From an uncultured Bacilli bacterium (GTDB taxonomy: Bacteria > Bacillota_I > Bacilli_A > RF39 > UBA660), in the NCBI GenBank assembly GCA_934096295.1, contig CAKOLL010000004.1, positions 62,001 to 126,000 on the forward strand: a stretch of DNA of 64,000 nucleotides. The letters are read 5' to 3'. The translations under genes and the position numbers were made by a program. The notes below the pieces were generated by a model. That model worked only from the letters and a program-made list of their open reading frames with translations, did not search any database and had not been told where the DNA came from. Numbering within the stretch: the first letter of the stretch is position 1; every line of letters starts with the position of its first letter. Positions 53,298-62,138 of this stretch are shown here, one piece after another.

Positions 53298-54296
53298 ATG
53301 TACGAAGAAGGAAAAAAACATTTACACATCAACTGGGGTTCACTTATTATTAAGCTATTAATATTTGCATTTGTGGTATTCTTAGCTGGTTGGTTATTTA
53401 TTAAATTAACTAACAATAAAAAGACAAATACAAAGAAACCAATGGCTAATACAGAAGAGGTTACTGAATCAAAGGATACTTTTAATGAAAACATTGAAAA
53501 AATGAAGGATGTAGCCCTTAACTACTTTGTAAAATCAAGATTACCAGAAAAATATGGTAGTACTGAAAAGCTTACTCTAGGAGAAATGATTGATAAAAAA
53601 TTATTATTAGATTTCACAAATAATGGAGAAACTTGTGATTTAGATGAAAGTTATATTCAAGCTACTAGATCTGTTGAAGATAACTATGCAATTAAAGTTA
53701 ACTTAACTTGTGGTAAAAAATCAGATTATATTCGTGCTACAATTGCTAAAGAAGATATATGTGCAAATATAACTTGTACTAAACCTGATAATAGTAAAAA
53801 TAATAGTGTAGTTGCTGATAATAGTACAAAAAATAATTCTAGTAGTAGCTCAAGTAGTAGTAGTTCATCAAGTAGTTCAAGTAGTAGCAAGAAAAATACA
53901 AGCAGTAGTAGTTCAACAAAGAAATCTACAGTTACTACAACAACTACTACAACTGTAACTGTTAAAGTTAAATGTATAAATGGATGTTGTCCAGCAATAT
54001 GTTGTTGTAATTCTTCTTGTAAAACTAGTTGCACTGTTAAATGTGATACTAATAAGACAACAAATAATAACAATAATAGTTCTAATAATACAACTAATAC
54101 TACACCAAAGAAAGTTAGATACTATGAATATATGAAATGGTCTGAATGGAAAGATGGATATTCATATCATTCTAAAGCAGAAAATAAAAAAGTTGATTCA
54201 AAATGGCAATATAGAATTCCAGAATATGAATGGAGTAAAGAAACTAGTTTAGCAGGTTATACAAAAACTGGTAATTATGAAGATCGTGATGCTTAA
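53298..54296 (+). CDS. Pilus-associated membrane protein with poly-Ser and Cys-rich segments
   Basis: 332 aa from the ATG at 53298 (AAGGGGGTACG ahead). An N-terminal membrane helix (about 15-38) is followed by a pilin-like domain (DVALNYFVKSRLPEKYG, LTLGEMIDKKLLLDF) with paired Cys. A run of 17 Ser interrupted only by Lys/Asn, a Thr run, a Cys-dense island (CINGCCPAICCCNSSC), an Asn/Thr linker and an aromatic-rich end (YYEYMKWSEWKDGYSY) complete it. The Ser-Thr stalk probably lifts a disulfide-bonded tip through the wall. It is divergent from uvrA and borders the Tad cluster. Confidence 0.65.
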   Translation: MYEEGKKHLHINWGSLIIKLLIFAFVVFLAGWLFIKLTNNKKTNTKKPMANTEEVTESKDTFNENIEKMKDVALNYFVKSRLPEKYGSTEKLTLGEMIDKKLLLDFTNNGETCDLDESYIQATRSVEDNYAIKVNLTCGKKSDYIRATIAKEDICANITCTKPDNSKNNSVVADNSTKNNSSSSSSSSSSSSSSSSSKKNTSSSSSTKKSTVTTTTTTTVTVKVKCINGCCPAICCCNSSCKTSCTVKCDTNKTTNNNNNSSNNTTNTTPKKVRYYEYMKWSEWKDGYSYHSKAENKKVDSKWQYRIPEYEWSKETSLAGYTKTGNYEDRDA

Positions 54297-54319
54297 AATG
54301 GATTGTTAAAATCCATTTT
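54295..54319 (+). terminator. Terminator of the Ser/Cys-rich gene
   Basis: AAAATGGATT/AATCCATTTT stem with a 5-nt loop and a following T run. Confidence 0.85.
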
Positions 54320-54330
54320 TTTGTACAAAG

Positions 54331-54357
54331 AAAAAAGACTATTTTTTCAATAGTCTT
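54331..54357 (-). terminator. Terminator at the end of the Tad cluster
   Basis: AAGACTATT/AATAGTCTT stem with TTTTTT on the minus strand, overlapping the last stop codon of the cluster. Confidence 0.85.
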
Positions 54358-54679
54358 ATGGACATTTATTACTATTTGTTGGATTAGAGATACAATTTGC
54401 ACAAATATCAAATTGATCTTTAACTTCTCCGAATGAACCAACCATTTTAAAGATAATACTTACTAATAGTGGTACGAAGAAGATACATACACCTGCAATA
54501 ACACGATTTAGTAAAGATTTTGCAGCTTTAGATACAGCTTTATCATCACTAGATATTACAGCTTTTCCTAAGTCTACCATTCCGAATACTATAAGTAATA
54601 CTGGAATAACAATTTTAAATACTAATAAGAACATACCTATAGTATAGAAAATATCTCTTGCATCAGTACAAAAAGTCAT
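54356..54679 (-). CDS. Small two/three-helix membrane protein, pilin-like (copy 1)
   Basis: 107 aa. Hydrophobic segments at about 12-33 and 57-80 flank the conserved stretch VDLGKAVISSDDKAVSKAAKSLLNRV. The C-terminal tail carries Cys (ICANCISN, KCP). The layout (two membrane helices with a basic cytoplasmic loop) is like TrbC/VirB2-type small membrane proteins. It is a paralogue of the next gene (same loop and KMVGSFGE/GMIGSFSE motif). Its place at the end of a Tad cluster suggests an accessory export or anchoring role. Confidence 0.65.
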   Translation of the reverse strand: MTFCTDARDIFYTIGMFLLVFKIVIPVLLIVFGMVDLGKAVISSDDKAVSKAAKSLLNRVIAGVCIFFVPLLVSIIFKMVGSFGEVKDQFDICANCISNPTNSNKCP

Positions 54680-54734
54680 ATAATAACACTCCTCCCTTTG
54701 TATAACACTATTTTACCCTAAAATATGAGTAAAG

Positions 54735-55088
54735 TCAATTATTTTTAAATATTTCTCCTTGATAGCTTGTATCACAATTATTATATGGATCTGTTAGACA
54801 ACTTACACAGTTTACATAATCATTTTTCATTTCTTCACTAAATGATCCAATCATACCAAATATAATATTTATTATAAGGGGTATAAAAAAGATTGCTATA
54901 CCTATTAATATTTTATTTAATAATTTTTTACTTGAATTCATTATGGCTTTATCATCATTAGAAATAACAGATTTTCCAAAATCAATTGTTCCTAAAACTA
55001 TTATTACAATTGGAATCAATATTTTTAAGATGAATAGAAATTTTCCAACCGTTTGCCATACTTTTGCAGTTCTATAACAAAATTCCAT
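54735..55088 (-). CDS. Small two/three-helix membrane protein, pilin-like (copy 2)
   Basis: 117 aa, paralogue of the preceding entry (VLGTIDFGKSVISNDDKAIMNSSKKLLNK loop, read as IDFGKSVISNDDKAI and SSKKLLNK; FGMIGSFSE motif). The tail also ends in Cys-containing sequence (CVSCLTDPYNNC). It follows the TadZ-like gene by 11 bp, so it belongs to the pilus operon. Confidence 0.65.
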   Translation of the reverse strand: MEFCYRTAKVWQTVGKFLFILKILIPIVIIVLGTIDFGKSVISNDDKAIMNSSKKLLNKILIGIAIFFIPLIINIIFGMIGSFSEEMKNDYVNCVSCLTDPYNNCDTSYQGEIFKNN

Positions 55089-55099
55089 TATATACCTCC

Positions 55100-56089
55100 C
55101 TATCTAAATATGCTAAATATTCCAGTCGAACCATTTTCATCTATTCTACTGAAACCTAATGATGTTAAGAAGTTATTAATAATTGGTTGATCATCAAGCT
55201 TATCATCTAAGTATGGTATGTTGTAAAATACTTGACATCCACTTTCTTTTTCAAAATCTAAAACATCTTTTTCATTTAATACACTTCTATTTAAAACTAT
55301 TTTTTGACCTGAAAGCCTTTCAAAAATAGTATTATCTTGACGTATTAATTTATTTAATTTAATTAACCCTGGTTCTATTAAATAAACCATATCTTGACAA
55401 TATTCATTTAAATTTGCTTCATTTATATCAACAAGAATAATATCATAATTACTATTTTGACTTAAAAAATCTACAAAACCTAAGCTGGAAATACTTTCTA
55501 ATTCTGAATCATTAAAATACATAAAATCATTTTTATCTATTTCTACAGCCTTTACTTTATAATATTTTTCTAAATGTAGCTTTAATAAATATATCAATGT
55601 TGTTGCTCCGGCATGTTCAGTTATATTTTTAATGCCAATAATTTTTTGACCAATTTTACCTCTAGTATTATCAACTGCTCTTTCATTTAATGTCGGCTTT
55701 TTAAAACCACTTATATTATGGTAATTGGCTACATCTTTATATTGATTGGGATTATTAATTAAATATTTAATTGTGTTTACGTCATTAGTAAAATTATATA
55801 TTCCCATAGAAATTAATTGAGATATATACATCGGAGAATTTACTCTCTCTGAATCATCTAACAATAAAATAACTTTAGACATATCAAAATTAACAGATAA
55901 ATTTTGCATAACATTGATATCTTCATATCCTTTTATGGCAGTTATATCTAAAATCATTTTATTATAGTAAAATGTTGAAAATTGTGCTAATAAATCATCT
56001 ACTGTAAATTCACCATTTATACTCTTGATAACATCTATATTTAAACTTCCAAGTAATGATTGATACTTATTTGAAACTATTACATTCAT
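55100..56089 (-). CDS. TadZ/CpaE-like MinD-family protein with degenerate P-loop
   Basis: 329 aa. An N-terminal receiver-like alpha/beta domain (about 1-125: VILLLDDSERVNSPMYI) is followed by a ParA/MinD-like domain (about 145-320). The deviant Walker A is reduced to NITEHAGATTLIYLL: the usual GGxGKT Lys pair is absent, but the final TT and the downstream YDIILVDI (Walker B-like) remain. TadZ positions the pilus machine at a pole. This one may do so without nucleotide hydrolysis. Within the Tad operon. Confidence 0.7.
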   Translation of the reverse strand: MNVIVSNKYQSLLGSLNIDVIKSINGEFTVDDLLAQFSTFYYNKMILDITAIKGYEDINVMQNLSVNFDMSKVILLLDDSERVNSPMYISQLISMGIYNFTNDVNTIKYLINNPNQYKDVANYHNISGFKKPTLNERAVDNTRGKIGQKIIGIKNITEHAGATTLIYLLKLHLEKYYKVKAVEIDKNDFMYFNDSELESISSLGFVDFLSQNSNYDIILVDINEANLNEYCQDMVYLIEPGLIKLNKLIRQDNTIFERLSGQKIVLNRSVLNEKDVLDFEKESGCQVFYNIPYLDDKLDDQPIINNFLTSLGFSRIDENGSTGIFSIFR

Positions 56090-56100
56090 TTTTCCACTTC

Positions 56101-56568
56101 CTAATCTTGATAAATTCTATTCTCTTTATCTGCTCCGACAAAGCTTTTTGATTCTCCTGAAATTCTGTATAATGCTATATTACCTATTACAGGTAAATTA
56201 AATCTATAGAATACTTGAACTTGATAATATATTAACCCTTTATTATTGTTTTCTTTTAATTCTCTAAAGCAATAATAATATTTTTTGTTTCCATTAGATT
56301 TTTCAGCATCTCCATCTAGGTTAATTGCACCATACCACCCTTCTTCACATTTTCCTGTAGTGTTATAACCTTTTTCATACATAAATCCATTTATTATATC
56401 GATTGATTCGTTAGTAACACCTTCATATTTTTCAATTATAGAAAGGGTTCTATTTTTTACAGCATACGCTTTATTATAACTTAGGATTAGAGTTAGAAAG
56501 CACGCAAAAATCAGCATGAAAAATATAATCATTTGAAAAGACCATGTTGATTCACTTACTGCTTTCAT
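56101..56568 (-). CDS. TadE-like pseudopilin (copy 1)
   Basis: 155 aa. An N-terminal hydrophobic helix (about 12-34) with a short basic/acidic leader (MKAVSEST) is followed by an extracellular domain with two Cys (GKCEEGWYG, YYYCFRELK). Related in layout and in the TTGKCxE motif to the next gene. It is probably a minor pseudopilin. Confidence 0.65.
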   Translation of the reverse strand: MKAVSESTWSFQMIIFFMLIFACFLTLILSYNKAYAVKNRTLSIIEKYEGVTNESIDIINGFMYEKGYNTTGKCEEGWYGAINLDGDAEKSNGNKKYYYCFRELKENNNKGLIYYQVQVFYRFNLPVIGNIALYRISGESKSFVGADKENRIYQD

Positions 56569-56581
56569 TATTCTTCACTCC

Positions 56582-57076
56582 CTATCTTATATACATAATT
56601 CTTGTTTCAGCTTTTGATTGGAAATTATATACTTGTTTTACAACTGGTAAATCTAATTGAAAAAATACTACAATTTGATAATACTTTCCAGGTATAAAAT
56701 CATCTGTTGCTACAGCTCCTTGAAGTTCTCCGACTAGATAGTCATCTAAACCTCCAGTTGCGTCAATTTCTCTGATACATACTGATGCTTCTTGATTATA
56801 TGACACTTGAGCTCCAGATCTATCAAATCCAATGAACTCTTCATCGCATTTTCCTGTTGTACGATATGATGTGCTTTCAATCAAATCTACAATTTCTTCA
56901 TTTAGTGTACCATTACTCATGTAATTACCACCATTAGTCTCAAGAATATTTACTATTTGGTCTTTAACCCCGAAAGCATTTGAATTGTTAATTGTTAATG
57001 CCATGATAGCTGTAAATAAAAGTATAAATAATACTACTATTTGAAATATAGTGGTTATACTCATTGATTCTTTCAT
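56582..57076 (-). CDS. TadE-like pseudopilin (copy 2)
   Basis: 164 aa. MKESMSITTIFQIVVLFILLF leader/helix, then an extracellular domain containing YRTTGKCDEEFIGFD and VCIREIDATG, matching the Cys spacing of copy 1, and a closing FFQLDLPVVKQVYNF that parallels FYRFNLPVIGNIALY of copy 1. Probable minor pseudopilin of the pilus. Confidence 0.65.
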   Translation of the reverse strand: MKESMSITTIFQIVVLFILLFTAIMALTINNSNAFGVKDQIVNILETNGGNYMSNGTLNEEIVDLIESTSYRTTGKCDEEFIGFDRSGAQVSYNQEASVCIREIDATGGLDDYLVGELQGAVATDDFIPGKYYQIVVFFQLDLPVVKQVYNFQSKAETRIMYIR

Positions 57077-57084
57077 GTTTTCAC

Positions 57085-57363
57085 CTAACCTTTAAATGGG
57101 CAATAAAATAATTCACTTTCATCCCCCGATTGTAGTTTTTCCTTTGTAGTTGCACATAGGCATCTATTTGTTTGACCATCCTCAGTTGCTATACTTTCTC
57201 TTTTTTCAATTGAACAGTCACATATTGCTTTATTACATTGTGATGTCTTTTGAAAGTTACCATTAATTAACGGCCATAAGAAACCGAAAAAAAAGGCCGC
57301 CAAGACACCTATTGATATGGCAACTATAACCGTCAAATTAAGTTCTCCTGTAGCCTCTTTCAT
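57085..57363 (-). CDS. Cys-rich Flp-like pilin (copy 2)
   Basis: 92 aa. Leader MKEATGELNLTVIVAISIG: hydrophilic six-residue leader ending in Gly, then Glu and a hydrophobic helix, the class III (Flp) prepilin arrangement. The short mature tail contains six Cys (QCNKAICDC, NRCLCATTK, FYCPF). Paralogue of the next gene. It follows it by 17 bp. Confidence 0.7.
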   Translation of the reverse strand: MKEATGELNLTVIVAISIGVLAAFFFGFLWPLINGNFQKTSQCNKAICDCSIEKRESIATEDGQTNRCLCATTKEKLQSGDESELFYCPFKG

Positions 57364-57380
57364 CTTTCACCTCTTATATT

Positions 57381-57626
57381 CTACTCTTCTTCGCCAAATT
57401 CGATATTAGTTCCATCAGCGCAATAACATATTCCGTTTTCAACGTCTACTCCGCCACGTCCTTGATTTGCATCTAATTCTCCTCCTGGGCAAAGATTTAG
57501 ACATGTATTTCTTGATAAACCAGCTTGAATACCAGGCCAGATAAAGAAATAGAAGAATGCACCAACGGCTGCAATAGCTACAACAGTAACTACAGTCATA
57601 TTTAATTCTCCAGTAGCTTCTTTCAT
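57381..57626 (-). CDS. Cys-containing Flp-like pilin (copy 1), probable major subunit
   Basis: 81 aa. MKEATGELNMTVVTVVAIAAV leader plus helix as in copy 2, then a tail with four Cys (NTCLNLCPGG, GICYCADG). It is the first gene after a terminator and a strong promoter (57657-57685) and has an excellent AAAGGAGGATAT ribosome site, so it is likely expressed above the rest of the operon, as expected of the main pilin. Cleavage after Gly6 by a prepilin peptidase is inferred; that enzyme is not in the window. Confidence 0.7.
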   Translation of the reverse strand: MKEATGELNMTVVTVVAIAAVGAFFYFFIWPGIQAGLSRNTCLNLCPGGELDANQGRGGVDVENGICYCADGTNIEFGEEE

Positions 57627-57656
57627 ATTTTATATCCTCCTTTTTAATATATTTTT

Positions 57657-57685
57657 ATTATAACTGAAAAAAGTGAAAATATCAA
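57657..57685 (-). promoter_or_regulatory. Pilin operon promoter embedded in the tadC terminator
   Basis: Minus-strand TTGATA, 17 bp, TATAAT. The -35 hexamer lies in the loop of the terminator hairpin (57667-57700). Confidence 0.8.
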
Positions 57686-57700
57686 TTGTATTTTCACTTT
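57667..57700 (-). terminator. Terminator between tadC and the pilin genes
   Basis: GTGAAAATA/TATTTTCAC stem with a 7-nt loop followed by six T on the minus strand. It would partly insulate the pilin/pseudopilin genes from the tadABC part. Confidence 0.85.
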
Positions 57701-57709
57701 TTTTTAAAA

Positions 57710-58498
57710 TTATATGTCCATAAGTTGTATAACAGCTAAAACAAGTAATATCATTAAGCCTACACCAGTAGTTATTAACATACTCATTGTTTTTCCTTCC
57801 ATCTTTTCCAAACGGTTTTTATATCTTGTTTCACGAGCTTTTTGTTGTAAAGATGAAATAGATCTTGAGAATGTTAAAATTTGTTCTTGTTTTCTTTCTT
57901 GACGTCCTAAACTTAAACGATATAATAAACGCATCATACGCATTGAATCCCTAACTGGATATTTTCTTGCAAATTCCATATAAGGTTCTATTGTGTCATC
58001 CCCAGAGTTGATTGAGTCAATCATTTCTTGAAGACCATCCTTAAATATTTCTGGAGCAGATGCCATAGACTTACCAATTGCTACCGGTACTGTGTAGTGT
58101 TGAATTAATATTTCTAGATTCTTTAAATAATGTGGTAACATGGAATCTATATCTGCCATATGTCTTTGATAATATTTCTTGATATCATTATAAGATGTTT
58201 TAAAAATAAATATACCTAATACTATTATTAATAAAACTTTAACTGCATTTAAACTATTTAAGAAAAATGCAAATGTAATTGCCATAACTATTAAGGCATT
58301 TTTTATTCTTTTATTAAATAAAATGTCTGGATTAATATCATTTCCATATCTGGCACGAACTAGGAAATCCCAGTCTTTTTCTTTTAATTTTAAGAATAAA
58401 AGTTGATTATCACTTATTAATTGGTTTATACTTATTTGTCCAGTTACGGTCATTATACCAAAGACTATAACTGCGACGATTATTACCTCTATTTGCAT
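57710..58498 (-). CDS. tadC: TadC-like inner-membrane pilus platform protein
   Basis: 262 aa. T2SF-type domain: helices near the N-terminus and at about 75-100, the conserved helical core (HMADIDSMLPHYLKNLEILI, YTVPVAIGKSMASAPEI) and a C-terminal helix. Starts at the stop of tadB (TAATG). With TadB it forms the membrane platform that TadA drives. Confidence 0.85.
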   Translation of the reverse strand: MQIEVIIVAVIVFGIMTVTGQISINQLISDNQLLFLKLKEKDWDFLVRARYGNDINPDILFNKRIKNALIVMAITFAFFLNSLNAVKVLLIIVLGIFIFKTSYNDIKKYYQRHMADIDSMLPHYLKNLEILIQHYTVPVAIGKSMASAPEIFKDGLQEMIDSINSGDDTIEPYMEFARKYPVRDSMRMMRLLYRLSLGRQERKQEQILTFSRSISSLQQKARETRYKNRLEKMEGKTMSMLITTGVGLMILLVLAVIQLMDI

Positions 58499-59403
58499 TA
58501 CTCTACCCCCACATCTTCATTATAGTACTTTTCTCCACTTAACATAAAGAAAGCATTTATTATAACTATGGCATGGAGTATTATTTGTACATACCAAATA
58601 TCTAACAATTTAATATAATTATCTTCACCAAGCATAAATCTTAATACAATTACTAATAAATATAATATTAGACCGAATCTTAAGAATCTACCATGGAAAT
58701 TATTTCTATCCATTTGGTCACGATATACACCTTCAACTAAGGCATCGATATCTAGTGACATATTTTCTAGAGCTTGTCCTGAATCTCTAGCCCCTTCTTT
58801 TGTAATTTGAAGGAATAATTGGTTCATATTCTTAACCATATAAAATGGGTATTTTTCATTAAAATATTCGATTGATTCATCTATCGTACCATTTTGATAT
58901 GACATATCAATCATTTTCTTTACATCACCTAAAACTGGTTCTTCTAATATCCCTGAGTCTCTTACACCTTCTAAGGCTTTAACAAAACTTTGAGTTGTAT
59001 TAAATTCCATTATTACGTTTGTGGTATAAGTTTGTATTTGTTCAAATATGTATTCACTATATACTCTTTGTAATCTTAAGTATGCAAGATATGGAATAAA
59101 AGCTATTGCAATTATAGCATATATTACAGCTACTATAACATTGTAAAAGTAAAAGTAACCTACTAAGGCAGCAAGACCTCCCAAAATAATAACTTGAGTT
59201 AAATATTGTCTTGGAGTAAATTCTTGACCTAGTTCTATAGCTTTTTCTCTAACCATTTTAAATGAATAAGGAGCATATTTTTCATAAACATCTGCAGCTT
59301 TACCTGTTACATATTTATAAACATTTTCACCTGGTTTACGACGTAATAATAAGGTAAGACCTGCAATTATTAATAAAAGTACTAACTCCGTTATATATTT
59401 CAT
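58498..59403 (-). CDS. tadB: TadB-like inner-membrane pilus platform protein
   Basis: 301 aa. N-terminal helix, two further helices (about 73-112), T2SF core (TNVIMEFNTTQSFVKALEG, LQITKEGARDSGQALENMS) and two C-terminal helices. Typical partner of TadC. AAAGGAGTATAT ribosome site, 20 bp after tadA. Confidence 0.85.
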   Translation of the reverse strand: MKYITELVLLLIIAGLTLLLRRKPGENVYKYVTGKAADVYEKYAPYSFKMVREKAIELGQEFTPRQYLTQVIILGGLAALVGYFYFYNVIVAVIYAIIAIAFIPYLAYLRLQRVYSEYIFEQIQTYTTNVIMEFNTTQSFVKALEGVRDSGILEEPVLGDVKKMIDMSYQNGTIDESIEYFNEKYPFYMVKNMNQLFLQITKEGARDSGQALENMSLDIDALVEGVYRDQMDRNNFHGRFLRFGLILYLLVIVLRFMLGEDNYIKLLDIWYVQIILHAIVIINAFFMLSGEKYYNEDVGVE

Positions 59404-59423
59404 ATATATACTCCTTTCTTATT

Positions 59424-60530
59424 CTATAAACTTTCTATTGTTTCATTTTTAGTTGATTCAATTTCACTACCTTTAGATTTAACAAAATAATCTTCTTTTA
59501 AGGTTACACCTTGTACACCTAGATAATCTATTAAATATTTACTTGGATTATTAAAACTAAATTTTCCATCTAAACTTTTCTTAAAAATTATATTTGATTT
59601 TGCTTCATTGTTTTCATCTACATAAAATTCTACGACTTCAATGATTTCACGTTGGAATCTTCCTAGTTCTTTACTCATATAACCTTTTACGTGTACTCCG
59701 ATTTGAACATATCTATGAATTGATTTTAAGAATTGATCAATATCTTGACTATTTTCTAGCAAACTGTATAAACGCATTGGGATATTTAAGGCTCTGTCTG
59801 AGTGAATTGTTGATATAATGTTGTGCCCAGATGATATTGAGTTACGAACTGCTGTAACAGCTTCGGCGGAACGAACTTCGGATAGTAAAATCCATCTTGG
59901 GTTCTGTCTCATACAGGTTACTAGAACATCAGAATATGAAGCAATATTATTAGTTTTCATTGCCACGATATCTCTATGAGGAAATATCTTATCTAAGTGA
60001 AGTTCCAAAGTATCTTCAATTGTTATTATTTTTTCATTTTCTTTAGTATGGGAAGCTAGATACTTAACAAGTTCTGTTTTACCTGAACCAGTTTCTCCGC
60101 TTACAATGATGTTGCAATGGCCTTCAACACAAGTCATCAAAAAGTCATGTAAATCTTCAGTTACATATTTTTCATTTATTAATTTATCTTTGTTCAGACG
60201 GATTTTGGCAGGCGTCTTTCTTATAACACAACAAATACCATTTGTTGCAATTGATTCATGAACAAAGTTAAGACGAAGCTCTGCAGATTCAGCATCCAAG
60301 AATGGATGAGCCATATTAAATGTTTTACCCATTACATTGGAACATTGAAAAGCAAGCTTTTCCATTAAAGCATTATTTATTTCTGGTCTTTCAACTCTAT
60401 ATACACCTTTATCAAGAGTTTTTAGCCAAACTTGACCACCGTTTGAATATGAAACGTCGGTAATGTTGTCTTCTTCTAAAAACTCTTTTAAAGGTCCAAA
60501 ATCTATTTGTGAAAATATAGCATCATTCAC
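59424..60530 (-). CDS. tadA: TadA/CpaF-type secretion ATPase
   Basis: 368 aa. N-terminal domain with DVSYSNGGQVWLK, then the ATPase: Walker A IIVSGETGSGKTELVKYL (Lys at about 151), Asp box IITIEDTLELHL, Walker B-like WILLSEVRSAEA and His box ISTIHSDRAL. It powers pilus assembly from the cytoplasm. It is shorter than many CpaF proteins, lacking a long N-terminal extension. AGAGGTGATT ribosome site. Confidence 0.92.
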   Translation of the reverse strand: MNDAIFSQIDFGPLKEFLEEDNITDVSYSNGGQVWLKTLDKGVYRVERPEINNALMEKLAFQCSNVMGKTFNMAHPFLDAESAELRLNFVHESIATNGICCVIRKTPAKIRLNKDKLINEKYVTEDLHDFLMTCVEGHCNIIVSGETGSGKTELVKYLASHTKENEKIITIEDTLELHLDKIFPHRDIVAMKTNNIASYSDVLVTCMRQNPRWILLSEVRSAEAVTAVRNSISSGHNIISTIHSDRALNIPMRLYSLLENSQDIDQFLKSIHRYVQIGVHVKGYMSKELGRFQREIIEVVEFYVDENNEAKSNIIFKKSLDGKFSFNNPSKYLIDYLGVQGVTLKEDYFVKSKGSEIESTKNETIESL

Positions 60531-60546
60531 AAAAAATCACCTCTTT

Positions 60547-61353
60547 TTACTCATTATTTTGTGTATCATCATTTTGTGTTTCTTGATAATCAGGATTTAT
60601 TATAGTACGTCGACTGTCTATTAAGATTTTTAATTCTTCATTACTTATTTCTGTTTTGGCTTCTTTATCAGCGTTCTTTTTATTAATAGGTACTGGATAT
60701 AATGTCATTCCAGATAAGTATTCGACCGCACTTAAATATTCAAACATATAATTAGGTACTGCAAAAGCTAATACTGATGGTGTTCTTCCATTGTTTACAT
60801 CAAAAACATTTTGTCCTTTTGAATCTTTTACACTTAATACTTCAATATTTGTTATAAATTGTTCATATACATATTTATCATCTACTTTAGTAAGTAACCA
60901 TAAATCTATTTTATCTCCAGGATATATTGAATTAGCATATGTTGTTGTATTATCAACACTTAACCAATATATTTTATAATTTTCTGGTATTAATTCCAAA
61001 TCTCTATCAATTAACTTATCTTTTGTAACAACTTGTGAACTATAAAACATAGCTCCTTTAGATATCGCAGTATTATTATTTACGTAATAATTAATTATTT
61101 GACTTGAATTAGTTATTACTTTTGCCTTTTTTAAGGCATCTTTATTGATATCTATGTATTCAATATCATCTTTAGTTATTAATGTTCCTGCGGGTATATC
61201 TTTTGTAGCAATTGGCACTTTTTGTGGTTTTATAGCTTTGTCTAAAGTTATTGAATAAACAAACCAAAGAGCAATTACTCCTGCTAGTACGCCTAAAATC
61301 GTAACTGTGTTACGATTTAATAGCAATTGTCTTATCTTATTTACAATATTCAT
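60547..61353 (-). CDS. CpaB-like pilus assembly protein (copy 2)
   Basis: 268 aa from the ATG at 61353 (GGGTG six bases upstream; starts at 61362 would lie within the preceding gene). One N-terminal helix (about 15-34), an SAF/BON-like domain (KVPIATKDIPAGTLITKDDI), and the DNTTTYANSIYPGDKIDLWL segment shared with copy 1. CpaB/RcpC proteins help pilin passage through the envelope. It follows copy 1 almost without a gap. Confidence 0.85.
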   Translation of the reverse strand: MNIVNKIRQLLLNRNTVTILGVLAGVIALWFVYSITLDKAIKPQKVPIATKDIPAGTLITKDDIEYIDINKDALKKAKVITNSSQIINYYVNNNTAISKGAMFYSSQVVTKDKLIDRDLELIPENYKIYWLSVDNTTTYANSIYPGDKIDLWLLTKVDDKYVYEQFITNIEVLSVKDSKGQNVFDVNNGRTPSVLAFAVPNYMFEYLSAVEYLSGMTLYPVPINKKNADKEAKTEISNEELKILIDSRRTIINPDYQETQNDDTQNNE

Positions 61354-61354
61354 A

Positions 61355-62122
61355 TTATGCACCCATCCTTTGTACTTGACTATCGATTAAGTCCTTTAAT
61401 TCTTGACTAGAATATTCTGTTGATCCAATATCTGGATTAACTAAATTGTTCTTTGGAACTGGACTTATGGTCATACCAGATATATTTTCTGCAAGTTTTA
61501 AATATCTGTACATGTCCGTTTTAACAGCGAATAGTAACCATGCTGGTTGTCTTCCACTTGTTACATCAAATACATTTTGTCCGGATCTGTCTCTTACTGC
61601 TAAAACTTCGATGTTTGATATAAATTCACCAAAGATTAGCATTCCACTTTCAGTTGTTTTTAACCATAAATCTATTTTATCTCCAGGATATATTGAATTA
61701 GCGTATGTTGTTTTTTCATTAACACTTAATTGATAAATTGTATATCCTTCAGGTATTTCATCAAATATTGCATTTGGTAATTCCTTCTTTTCTACAACTT
61801 GTGTTTTGTAAAACATTCCACCTTTAGGAATAGATGTACCAGTTGTAACATATTTACCAATTAATCCAGTGGTTGTTTGATATACATCAGCACTCTTGAA
61901 GAATTTTTTTCTAACCTTAATATATTCAATATCGTCTTTAGTTATTTCTTCTGTAGCAGCGATATCTCTTTTTGCAACTGGTATTCGGGTAGGATCTACT
62001 TCTTTGGCAACTCTATAAATGTAGAAACCTACTAAAACTCCCAAACCTAGTATTATACCTACAAGAGTTACAGTTGTTTTATTAGTTAAAAACTTTTTAA
62101 AAGTATTTTTAATTCCACCCAT
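61355..62122 (-). CDS. CpaB-like pilus assembly protein (copy 1)
   Basis: 255 aa, same plan as copy 2: N-terminal helix, SAF domain (RIPVAKRDIAATEEITKDDI), KTTYANSIYPGDKIDLWLK and the ISGMTISPVPKNN end (ISGMTLYPVP... in copy 2). The two arose by duplication and may form a hetero-oligomer. TAAGGAGGAATA ribosome site. Confidence 0.85.
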   Translation of the reverse strand: MGGIKNTFKKFLTNKTTVTLVGIILGLGVLVGFYIYRVAKEVDPTRIPVAKRDIAATEEITKDDIEYIKVRKKFFKSADVYQTTTGLIGKYVTTGTSIPKGGMFYKTQVVEKKELPNAIFDEIPEGYTIYQLSVNEKTTYANSIYPGDKIDLWLKTTESGMLIFGEFISNIEVLAVRDRSGQNVFDVTSGRQPAWLLFAVKTDMYRYLKLAENISGMTISPVPKNNLVNPDIGSTEYSSQELKDLIDSQVQRMGA

Positions 62123-62138
62123 TTTTATTCCTCCTTAA

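Noticed and set aside
53837..53900. Short tandem repeats resembling a CRISPR or microsatellite array
   Set aside because: The repeats are Ser codons in frame within a coding sequence, with no spacer structure and no cas genes in the window.
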